A program made the position numbers and the translations under genes. Positions 1 through 5,767 of a stretch of 9,470 nt of DNA are shown here, in pieces. Source of the DNA: Bacillota bacterium (GTDB taxonomy: Bacteria; Bacillota_I; Bacilli_A; Erysipelotrichales; Erysipelotrichaceae); assembly GCA_023388035.1 (NCBI GenBank), contig JAEWGY010000058.1, positions 1 through 9,470 of the forward strand, read 5' to 3'. Each line of letters begins with the position of its first letter. Position 1 is the stretch's first letter. Under the pieces are notes generated by a model, which was not told the DNA's origin, ran no database searches, and worked only from the letters and a program-made list of their open reading frames with translations.

Positions 1-26
1 AAAAAAGACTCCAAAAATGGAGTCTT
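1..26 (-). terminator. Intrinsic terminator of the lemA operon
   Basis: A perfect 9-bp inverted repeat (AAGACTCCA at 5-13 and TGGAGTCTT at 18-26) with a 4-nt A loop. Read on the minus strand it is followed by a run of T from positions 6 to 1, the classic intrinsic terminator form. It closes the leftward transcription unit. The stop codon of the small ORF at 25-126 lies at the base of the stem. Confidence 0.85.
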
Positions 27-126
27 AAAAACTTGTTGTAACATTTAAAGTGAAGTAAGTAAGAAAATCTAAAAGCTTAGATTTTAATGAATTAAGTTTT
101 TTCTTGTCTAATACTAACTTAATCAT
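25..126 (-). CDS. Candidate 33-residue cationic small protein
   Basis: An ATG at 126-124 opens a 33-codon frame ending in TAA at 27-25, inside the terminator. The peptide begins MIKLVLDKKKLNSLKSKLLD and ends FTLNVTTSF. It has six Lys and two Asp (net about +4) and alternates Leu/Ile/Phe with Lys, as a short amphipathic helix would. The sequence AAAGAGGTG lies just upstream (129-137), with GAGG 4 nt from the ATG, which is close but usable; the same AGAGGTG string precedes lemA. It lies 51 nt after the lipoprotein gene and directly before the terminator, so it is either the last gene of that operon or a separate short transcript. A TATAAG at 157-162 could be a -10 box, but I see no good -35. 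I recognise no family. It could also be non-coding 3'-UTR, since an internal hairpin at 64-85 leaves room for an RNA role. Confidence 0.4.
   Translation of the reverse strand: MIKLVLDKKKLNSLKSKLLDFLTYFTLNVTTSF
64..85. repeat. Perfect inverted repeat inside the small ORF
   Basis: AAAATCTAA (64-72) and TTAGATTTT (77-85) form a perfect 9-bp stem with the 4-nt loop AAGC. On the minus strand the stem ends in TTTTC, so it resembles a weak second terminator or an mRNA-stabilising hairpin. It is AT-rich, so chance origin is possible. Confidence 0.5.
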
Positions 127-177
127 GACACCTCTTTCAATTTAACTTCTTACAATCTTATAATCTTTTGCAAGTAA

Positions 178-1050
178 TTATTTTAATTTTATTTCCGCAA
201 TTAAAGGTAAGTGATCAGACCAAGGACTATTAACGGTAAAGCTATCAATTATTTCAATATTCTTAGATACAAAAATATTATCAATAGGTCTATTACCCTT
301 AGTAGAAATAAAGGTATCTAAAAATTTATCATCTTTACCATTTGCCATATAAAAGTCTTCCTTAAAGATTTCAAATTCATCACCGTAATTATTATTGAAA
401 TCACCAGTAATAATTTTATATTCTAATTTATCATTTTTAACTGCCTTAATAAGTTCTTGCATTTGCTTAGTACGTAAGTCTTTTGATTCGTAGCTTAAAT
501 GAGCATTATAAAAGGCAATTTTATTTCCTTCCCACTCAAATTCAACCCTTTGATAAACTCTAGGTTCTAATCTATCAATTAAAGGAGTATCCGTCTTAAA
601 ATCCTTAAGTCTTTTTTTAGCATCTTCATCACTTGCACGATATTCATAATATAACTTTCTTAATACATCTTGTTTTAAGGGTTTTTCACCATCAAATACC
701 TTAAATGAATCATTGCTTAATTCCTGCTTTGAAACAACAGCGATACCATAATAGCCTCCCGCAAAATCAATAGCATTAGCAAAGCGATGATGAGGATAGT
801 AATTATTAAAACCACTTAGACTATTAAAATCCTCATCTGAAAAGCGTTTATTATTATAATTAACCTCTTGTACTCCTGCTATTTGAACATTATAGTCATC
901 AAGTAATTTAGCCTGTGCTAAGGAATCATTAATTCTAGTTGCACGTAAATTATAGGTTGCAACCTTAAAACCGCTTGTTTCTTTATTCTGTTTCTTTGCA
1001 CAAGCTGTTATAAATAATAGAATAATTAAAAATAAAATTAACTTTTTCAT
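178..1050 (-). CDS. Secreted endonuclease/exonuclease/phosphatase (EEP) family lipoprotein
   Basis: A 290-residue surface lipoprotein with a complete DNase-I-like metallophosphoesterase domain. The signal peptide starts MKKLILFLIILLF and ends in the lipobox ITAC, with Cys17 as the lipidated residue. EEP catalytic and metal-binding positions are all present: N34 in ATYNLR, E62 in GVQEVN, H184 in YNAHLS, D217 and N219 in TGDFNN, D257 in RPIDNIF, and D279/H280 in WSDHLPL. I start it at the ATG at 1050 rather than five codons upstream because AAGGAG (1055-1060) sits 4 nt before it and the signal peptide then begins Met-Lys-Lys. This SD overlaps the stop codon of the DUF2207 gene (1059-1061), so the two are probably translationally coupled. 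By family, substrates could be nucleic acid, a phosphodiester or a phospholipid head group; the sequence does not decide. Extracellular nucleotide or phosphate scavenging is inference. Confidence 0.88.
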   Translation of the reverse strand: MKKLILFLIILLFITACAKKQNKETSGFKVATYNLRATRINDSLAQAKLLDDYNVQIAGVQEVNYNNKRFSDEDFNSLSGFNNYYPHHRFANAIDFAGGYYGIAVVSKQELSNDSFKVFDGEKPLKQDVLRKLYYEYRASDEDAKKRLKDFKTDTPLIDRLEPRVYQRVEFEWEGNKIAFYNAHLSYESKDLRTKQMQELIKAVKNDKLEYKIITGDFNNNYGDEFEIFKEDFYMANGKDDKFLDTFISTKGNRPIDNIFVSKNIEIIDSFTVNSPWSDHLPLIAEIKLK

Positions 1051-1054
1051 AAAA

Positions 1055-1060
1055 CTCCTT
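1055..1060 (-). promoter_or_regulatory. Shine-Dalgarno of the EEP lipoprotein, overlapping the upstream stop
   Basis: AAGGAG on the minus strand, 4 nt before the ATG at 1050. It shares bases with the TAA (1059-1061) of the DUF2207 gene. It decides the start codon and implies termination-reinitiation coupling. Confidence 0.8.
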
Positions 1061-2957
1061 ACCATGATCCTCCACTTGAGCCACCAAAACCACCACCTGA
1101 AAAGCCGCCTCCAGATGATCCGCCGCTAAAACCACCACTCCCTTTACTCGCTTTTGGAATACTGCTTACATAAGAACTTCTAGAGCTATAAGCAAGATTG
1201 CGATAAAAACGCTGACTTAAATAAATACTGCCAGCATTAATGCCAACACTTGCCAGCATGGCTACGCTAAATTTCTCTAACCATAAATTAGTTAAATTAA
1301 AAGCATAGGCATAAGGTAAAACATCCATAAATAAATTTGGGTGATCCTTAGCTAATAATTCAATTTGATCTTTTTGAGTATCCTTAATAAATTTTTTAAA
1401 CCCTTCAACATAAGCCATTTTCTCAACAGCATAATCACTATACTTGCCCATATAGGATGCGATTAAAATATTTAGACAGTTAATAAAGCACATTAAGACA
1501 TTTGGTATGATTAACTTAATACTAAATAAATATGATATAAAAAACAGAAAGCTATGAACTAAGAAGCCTATTATACAAAAACCGACATTAATAAATCTTT
1601 TCGTTCTAACAAGTCCTATTCTTGAAGCGAAAAAACAGCTAAAAATAAGTTGCACTAGACTTGCGATAAAGATAAGAAAAATTAAAAGTAAAAATTCTTC
1701 TTGATGAAATGATTTAATTTTATAATTAATCTCAAATTGCTTTGATAGATAAAAATATAAGTAAGCGAAAGAGATAATCGGTAAAATATAGGAATAAATA
1801 CTGCCATGATATAATTTGCGCTTACCTTTAAAATACATATATGTATCAGATACACATCTCTCATGATATTTATAAAGATTAATTGATTTATCCTTAAGAC
1901 TTATACTATCTTTTTTACGGAATAAAGCATTCATTAAACGTTTTAATTTAGCATCATCACCATCATAATCCTTAAGTTTGGTAATTATAATTTCCTTCTC
2001 TACTTCCTCAAGTTTTAAATAATGGTCTTTTGCTAGTAAAAAGATCATAGCACTCGATGCTTGAATATCGATTTGGAAATTATTTAAATATGAAGCTTTT
2101 AAAGGATCAAGATCCTTTGGTAACTCAAAGGTTACTGGAGCAATTATTTTTTTATTACGACCATATAAATAGTGTAATACAATAAAGCTTATATTGATAA
2201 TTACAAAAATGATTATCCAAGGAATGGTATCATTTAATTCAAAGCTACTAAAATTAAAATAATTCTCATTTAAATCAAGAAAAACGGTGAAATTACTATC
2301 AGCCTTAATAGGATTAATAAGACTTGCACTGATTGTATTAGAACCAATTCTAAGATCCTTTAATAAATCATTATTTTCTAAAGCCTTAATATTGGCTAAA
2401 TCTAAATTTACCTTATTAAGATAAAATTTCATTTCTTTAGCATTAAATTCTTTAAAAGATTCAATTCTAAAGGACATCTCTTGAATTGAAGTATCCTTTT
2501 TACCTAAAAGATTTAAATATAAAAGATCATGTTTATTTTCTAAATCAAGATTAGTAGTATTGATACTATAGGCAATACGATAGGTTTCAAACTCATTAGC
2601 ATAATAGTCAGGTGATCCTATGATAATTGTTTTCCCATCAAATGATGATTTTACTTCATATTCATGTTTTGAAAGTAATTTAATATTAGTAATTGGAAAA
2701 AAGTAGCGATGCTCTTTATTATCAAAAAGCATATCATATTTCTCAGGAATATTTAGATAAATTCCATGTTTGAAAGGACTATCAAACTTTGTCTGATATT
2801 CCTCAATAATATCAATACGACCATCTTCATTTAACTTTACATCGATATGATATTTTAAAAATTTATACTGTGAGGCACTTGCCTTAGTATTAAAATTTAA
2901 TAAGCAGAGAAAAATTAAGAATAAACTGAATAATTTTTTAAAATGAAATTTCAACAT
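1059..2957 (-). CDS. DUF2207 membrane protein with Gly/Ser-rich tail
   Basis: A 632-residue integral membrane protein, function unknown. Numbered from ATG 2957, it has a signal peptide (about 1-28, ending TKASA), an extracytoplasmic beta-rich DUF2207 domain (about 30-240) and a first membrane segment (about 246-266). A cytoplasmic region of about 120 residues follows, then a cluster of hydrophobic segments between about 388 and 503. Next comes the family's conserved C-terminal region: YVEGFKKFIKD and the LPYAYAFNL..LWLEKF motif (about 547-563). The last 25 or so residues are Gly/Ser-rich, ending GGSW, as is usual for this family and for TPM-domain proteins. The ATG at 2957 has AGGG (2967-2970) 9 nt upstream; an in-frame GTG at 2963 is an alternative. 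Its start overlaps the end of lemA by 20 nt. DUF2207 proteins are often encoded beside LemA, so the two probably form one envelope complex (inference). Confidence 0.85.
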   Translation of the reverse strand: MLKFHFKKLFSLFLIFLCLLNFNTKASASQYKFLKYHIDVKLNEDGRIDIIEEYQTKFDSPFKHGIYLNIPEKYDMLFDNKEHRYFFPITNIKLLSKHEYEVKSSFDGKTIIIGSPDYYANEFETYRIAYSINTTNLDLENKHDLLYLNLLGKKDTSIQEMSFRIESFKEFNAKEMKFYLNKVNLDLANIKALENNDLLKDLRIGSNTISASLINPIKADSNFTVFLDLNENYFNFSSFELNDTIPWIIIFVIINISFIVLHYLYGRNKKIIAPVTFELPKDLDPLKASYLNNFQIDIQASSAMIFLLAKDHYLKLEEVEKEIIITKLKDYDGDDAKLKRLMNALFRKKDSISLKDKSINLYKYHERCVSDTYMYFKGKRKLYHGSIYSYILPIISFAYLYFYLSKQFEINYKIKSFHQEEFLLLIFLIFIASLVQLIFSCFFASRIGLVRTKRFINVGFCIIGFLVHSFLFFISYLFSIKLIIPNVLMCFINCLNILIASYMGKYSDYAVEKMAYVEGFKKFIKDTQKDQIELLAKDHPNLFMDVLPYAYAFNLTNLWLEKFSVAMLASVGINAGSIYLSQRFYRNLAYSSRSSYVSSIPKASKGSGGFSGGSSGGGFSGGGFGGSSGGSW

Positions 2958-3492
2958 TTTCACGTTCCCTACTTTCAATTTCAAAATAAGGATATGTCTT
3001 AAAACCAAAGATACCAGCAAAAATATTTAAAGGAAAACTTTGAACCTTAAAATTATTCTGTTTAACCTGAGCGTTATAATATAAACGTGATTTTTGAATG
3101 CCATCTTCCACTTCAGCTAATTTAGCACTTAGATCAATAAAATTCTGATTTGCTTTTAGGTCTGGATAATTCTCTGCTACTGCAATTAATCTTCCTAAAA
3201 AGCCATTCATATTAGCTTCAGCACTAAGTCTTTCACTATCAGATCTAGCACCAGCAATGCTTGCTCGAGCCTTAGTGATATCATTTAATAATTCTTTTTC
3301 ATGTTTTGCATAGCCCTTAACAATATTTACCAGATTAGGAATATAATCAAAACGTTTCTTTAGATATACATCCATTGTAGCGAAAGCTTCTTCTACTCCT
3401 ACTCTTAATCTTAGTAATGAATTATAAATAACAATCACTTGTAAAACAAAAAGTATTATTGCACTGATAATAATAATTAATTTTAAATCCAT
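2938..3492 (-). CDS. lemA: LemA family membrane-anchored protein
   Basis: A 184-residue LemA-family protein, the usual length. An N-terminal membrane anchor (about 4-24, almost all Ile/Leu/Val) is followed by a long helical domain carrying the family signature. This runs from YNSLLRL (23-29) through DVYLKKRFDYIPNLV (41-55), VKGYAKHE (58-65) and AENYPDLKANQNF (106-118) to YYNAQVKQNN (138-147) and the FPLNIFA stretch (about 153-159). The start ATG (3492) has AGAGGTG 5-6 nt upstream. It is the first gene of the leftward operon, driven by a promoter in the divergent region at 3493-3581. LemA proteins are known to be widespread membrane proteins with the N-terminus outside or in the envelope, but their biochemical role is unknown. 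The downstream overlapping DUF2207 gene is a common partner. Confidence 0.95.
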   Translation of the reverse strand: MDLKLIIIISAIILFVLQVIVIYNSLLRLRVGVEEAFATMDVYLKKRFDYIPNLVNIVKGYAKHEKELLNDITKARASIAGARSDSERLSAEANMNGFLGRLIAVAENYPDLKANQNFIDLSAKLAEVEDGIQKSRLYYNAQVKQNNFKVQSFPLNIFAGIFGFKTYPYFEIESRERENVEISF

Positions 3493-3513
3493 AATGTCAC
3501 CTCTTATAATAAA

Positions 3514-3542
3514 ATTATATCACTTTTCAAATTTAATGTCTT
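3514..3542 (-). promoter_or_regulatory. Probable lemA promoter
   Basis: A perfect -10 TATAAT on the minus strand (3519-3514) has a weak -35 AAGACA (3542-3537) 17 nt upstream. The start point would be near 3507, giving a leader of only about 15 nt that contains the AGAGGTG Shine-Dalgarno. The -10 is strong; the -35 matches 4 of 6. Confidence 0.55.
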
Positions 3543-3546
3543 ATTA

Positions 3547-3575
3547 TTGACAATATTTTAATTTTTTATTATTAT
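3547..3575 (+). promoter_or_regulatory. Strong promoter of the DUF1934-like/rpoE pair
   Basis: A perfect -35 TTGACA (3547-3552), a 17-nt spacer and -10 TATTAT (3570-3575, 5 of 6). The expected start point, 7 nt after the -10, is position 3582, which is the A of the start codon. No Shine-Dalgarno lies between the -10 and the ATG, so the mRNA is predicted to be leaderless. Confidence 0.75.
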
Positions 3576-3581
3576 TCTTAG

Positions 3582-3932
3582 ATGATTAAGATTAATTTTA
3601 AGCTACTTTGCAACTTAGAAACTAAGATCGATAAATCTTTAATTCTACCAAAGAAAGTTAAAGATTTAAATTTCAGCACTCAAAATGCCAATATTAATCT
3701 TAAGCTTAATGCTGACAATACTATTCTAATTAATCACACTAAGGATCATCGTTTAGTTATTAATTTTAAAAAAGCTCGCTTTTATGTAAGTTCTGATTTA
3801 GGTTCTTTTAATGAGCAATTTAGTATTATTAAGCATTTAATCTTAGCTGATCGTCGTGAAATTGAATATGCAATTAATGATGATCAATTTAAGATAATTT
3901 ATCAGGAGGAAGTTTATGAATTCAATGATTGA
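3582..3932 (+). CDS. DUF1934 (YwiB)-like small protein
   Basis: A 116-residue soluble protein with no signal peptide or membrane segment. Its alternating hydrophobic/polar pattern (INLKLNADNTILINHT, RLVINFKKARFYVSS, REIEYAINDDQFKIIYQ) suggests a small beta-barrel. I suspect the DUF1934/YwiB family, slightly truncated (YwiB is about 140 residues). The reasons are the predicted fold, size and position: in several Bacillota I recall a DUF1934 gene close to argS and rpoE, and here it directly precedes rpoE. Residue-level similarity by eye is weak. ATG 3582 is the only Met codon near the N-terminus and has no Shine-Dalgarno; the upstream promoter places the transcript start on it. The end overlaps the rpoE start by 17 nt, and the rpoE Shine-Dalgarno lies inside this frame. 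TGA (3930-3932) is the stop, which shows that UGA is not a Trp codon here. Confidence 0.75.
   Translation: MIKINFKLLCNLETKIDKSLILPKKVKDLNFSTQNANINLKLNADNTILINHTKDHRLVINFKKARFYVSSDLGSFNEQFSIIKHLILADRREIEYAINDDQFKIIYQEEVYEFND
3904..3911 (+). promoter_or_regulatory. Strong Shine-Dalgarno of rpoE inside the upstream gene
   Basis: AGGAGGAA, with the AGGAGG core ending 6 nt before ATG 3916. It favours this start over the second in-frame ATG at 3925 and shows that rpoE is translated independently of, or coupled to, the upstream frame. Confidence 0.8.
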
Positions 3933-4272
3933 AATTGCTTATGATTTTATCAAAAATAAAAAAAGGTCTGTACCCTTTGCTAGAATCTATGATCATGTCT
4001 GTGATACCTTAGATTTTAGCACAACCAAACGTGATAATAAAATGGCCCAATTTTATACTGATTTATCATTAGATAACCGTTTTACCAATGTTGGTAATAA
4101 TACCTGGATAGCAGCTAGTCGTTTAAAATATGATGAGAGCCATGTTAAAATAGAAGATTTATTAATTGAGGATGATGAAGAAATAGTTGATGAAAGCGAA
4201 GAAGAAATCGAAGGTGAAAAAATTATTCTTCCTTTCGCTTCGATGATTAAAGATGATTATAATGATGAATAA
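3916..4272 (+). CDS. rpoE: RNA polymerase delta subunit
   Basis: A 118-residue delta subunit, the Gram-positive-specific RNA polymerase accessory factor that promotes enzyme recycling and open-complex instability. The N-terminal HARE-HTH domain (about 1-68) is clear: IEIAYDFIKNKKRSVPFARIYD, shown by its first part IEIAYDFIKNKK, then KMAQFYTDLSLDNRF (42-56) and VGNNTWIAAS (59-68), close to the Bacillus delta consensus (AQFYTDLNIDGRF, LGDNTW). After residue 72 comes the acidic, probably disordered tail with runs such as EDDEEIVDESEEEIE. The tail is short: the whole protein is 118 residues against about 170 in Bacillus, and it ends in a less acidic stretch (KIILPFASMIKDDYNDE). It is second in a two-gene operon and is followed by a palindromic terminator. 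Confidence 0.93.
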   Translation: MNSMIEIAYDFIKNKKRSVPFARIYDHVCDTLDFSTTKRDNKMAQFYTDLSLDNRFTNVGNNTWIAASRLKYDESHVKIEDLLIEDDEEIVDESEEEIEGEKIILPFASMIKDDYNDE

Positions 4273-4279
4273 ATAATTT

Positions 4280-4304
4280 AAAGAAAGCTTAAGCTTTCTT
4301 TTTT
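4280..4304 (+). terminator. Palindromic intrinsic terminator after rpoE
   Basis: A perfect 22-nt palindrome (4280-4301; half-site AAAGAAAGCTT) followed by further T residues to 4304. The centre is GCTTAAGC. It sits 8 nt after the rpoE stop and separates the operon from the next promoter at 4316. Confidence 0.8.
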
Positions 4305-4315
4305 CTTAAAAATAT

Positions 4316-4346
4316 TTGACTTTTTTCCTTTTAAAAGATATATAAT
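4316..4346 (+). promoter_or_regulatory. Promoter of the substrate-binding lipoprotein
   Basis: A -35 TTGACT (4316-4321, 5 of 6) followed by overlapping -10 candidates: TATATA at 4339-4344 with a 17-nt spacer, or a perfect TATAAT at 4341-4346 with a 19-nt spacer. The leader would be about 16-19 nt and holds a CGGAGG Shine-Dalgarno (4355-4360). Confidence 0.7.
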
Positions 4347-4369
4347 ATAAATATCGGAGGAAAGAAAAA

Positions 4370-5677
4370 ATGAAAAAATTATTAAGTTTATTACTTGTTT
4401 TAACTATTTCATTAACTGCATGTGGTAAAAAGGAAACCACTACAAGTGACGCAAGTAATAACGATGCAAATGCTTCACGCTATGCAAATGTTGAACCAAA
4501 TAATTCTGAAATAACTATTTGGCACTCATATACTAAAGCTCAAGAAGAAGCTTTAACTAATAGCGTTGAAAAATTTAATGCTGAAAATGGTTTAGGCATT
4601 AAAGTTAAATTAGAATCACAAGATTCTAAGGGTTTTGAAGGAAAGGTTAAACAAGCTATCCGTGCTGGTAATGGACCTGATTTAATCATTCACTTCTCGA
4701 CTGCAGCAGCAGAATATGTAAGAGATGATTTAGTTGTTGATTTTGAAGAATTAATCGCTAATGAAAAATTTGGTATTCCTAATTATCTAGATGGTGTTAA
4801 TCCTAACACAATCAAGGAAGTTGATGGCTTTACTGATGGTAAAATGCATGTTTTCCCTTTAGTATCTTCTGGTCCTATCTTTTTCTATAATCAAGATCTT
4901 TATAATGAACTTGGTTTAAGTGCACCTAAGACTTGGAATGATGTCTTTGCAAATGCTGAAAAAATTAAAGCAGCTCATCCTGATAAATATGGTTTTGCAG
5001 CAGATTCTTTACCAGATTATGCACAAACTTTAATTTCTCAAAATAATAATGGTGAAGTATTCAATAAAGAATTAAAAACAACCTTTGCAACTAATGAAAA
5101 GGTTATTGCAGCTGTTGCGAAATATGGTGAAGCAGTTAGCAAGGGTTTATATATGAACGCTCCTACTGGACAATATTTCTCTGAAGATTTTAACTCTGGC
5201 TTATTAGCTTCATACATCGGTTCAGTAGCAGGTGTTCCTTACATTTCGCTGCCAAACCTTGGTTTAGCTCCTATGCCACAAACTGAAGGTGGTACTCCAT
5301 TTACTCCAGCTTGGAATAGAGGTGCTATTGTCTTTAAATCAACACCAGAAAAAGAATTAGCAGCCTTCTTATTCGTAAAACACTTTGCTTCACCAGAGCA
5401 AAATGCCCTATTCTGTAAAGCAGCTAACTATATTTCACCATATAGTGCTACTAGAGAACATCAAATTTATCAAGACTTCATTAAGGATGCGAAGGGCTTA
5501 GAACATCTTCAAGCTGAAATCGCAGGTGCTTATGCTCCAGTATCTGGTACTTCATCATTAAGAGAAGATCTAAAAGCTGCCTTAAGCGAAGTAGCTGGTG
5601 GTATTAAAGATGCGAAAACTGCTTTAAGTGATGCTGCAACAAGTGCTGATATGCATTTAGCTGAATCAAATCAATAA
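4370..5677 (+). CDS. ABC transporter substrate-binding lipoprotein (UgpB/sugar type)
   Basis: A 435-residue solute-binding lipoprotein of the family 1 extracellular type, which captures sugars, oligosaccharides or glycerol-3-phosphate outside the membrane for an ABC importer. The signal peptide MKKLLSLLLVLTISLTAC has a lipobox with Cys18 lipidated. A Thr/Ser/Asn-rich linker (about 22-48) leads into the mature fold: EITIWHSYTKAQEE, an aromatic-rich start typical of UgpB-like proteins; then GNGPDLIIHF; FPLVSSGPIFFYNQDLYNEL and PKTWNDVF; and late in the protein NRGAIVFKSTPEKELAAFLF, FASPEQNALF, GYISPYS-like NYISPYSA and the terminal helical SLREDLKAALSEV. It has its own promoter, a GGAGG Shine-Dalgarno (4356-4360) and terminator, so it is monocistronic. 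No permease or ATPase gene is in the window. Codon use is richer in GC-ending codons and Ala/Gly than its neighbours, consistent with high expression. Substrate is not determined. Confidence 0.9.
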   Translation: MKKLLSLLLVLTISLTACGKKETTTSDASNNDANASRYANVEPNNSEITIWHSYTKAQEEALTNSVEKFNAENGLGIKVKLESQDSKGFEGKVKQAIRAGNGPDLIIHFSTAAAEYVRDDLVVDFEELIANEKFGIPNYLDGVNPNTIKEVDGFTDGKMHVFPLVSSGPIFFYNQDLYNELGLSAPKTWNDVFANAEKIKAAHPDKYGFAADSLPDYAQTLISQNNNGEVFNKELKTTFATNEKVIAAVAKYGEAVSKGLYMNAPTGQYFSEDFNSGLLASYIGSVAGVPYISLPNLGLAPMPQTEGGTPFTPAWNRGAIVFKSTPEKELAAFLFVKHFASPEQNALFCKAANYISPYSATREHQIYQDFIKDAKGLEHLQAEIAGAYAPVSGTSSLREDLKAALSEVAGGIKDAKTALSDAATSADMHLAESNQ

Positions 5678-5698
5678 TTTACTTAAATTGCATATATT

Positions 5699-5734
5699 AA
5701 AAAGTGAACCAAAGCTTAAAGGTTCACTTTTTTT
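5699..5734. terminator. Bidirectional terminator between the binding protein and dinB
   Basis: A 12-bp stem (AAAAAGTGAACC at 5699-5710 with GGTTCACTTTTT at 5721-5732) and a 10-nt loop AAAGCTTAAA. It is followed by T residues on the plus strand, and the A run at its left gives a T run on the minus strand. It lies between two convergent genes and can serve both. Confidence 0.88.
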
Positions 5735-5767
5735 AATTATAATAACTGCATGTTATTTAAGAATGAA

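Noticed and set aside
1062..1150. Gly/Ser-rich tail of the DUF2207 protein as a repeat expansion or sequencing artefact
   Set aside because: A Gly/Ser-rich C-terminus ending near a Trp is usual for DUF2207 and TPM-type proteins.
1682..1864. A 60-codon open frame on the minus strand
   Set aside because: It lies wholly inside the DUF2207 gene in another frame on the same strand. No Shine-Dalgarno or family resemblance; a shadow of AT-rich membrane-protein coding.
3493..3581. Riboswitch or operator in the divergent intergenic region
   Set aside because: At 89 nt it is filled by two opposite promoters and one Shine-Dalgarno; I see no stable inverted repeat beyond AT-rich runs.
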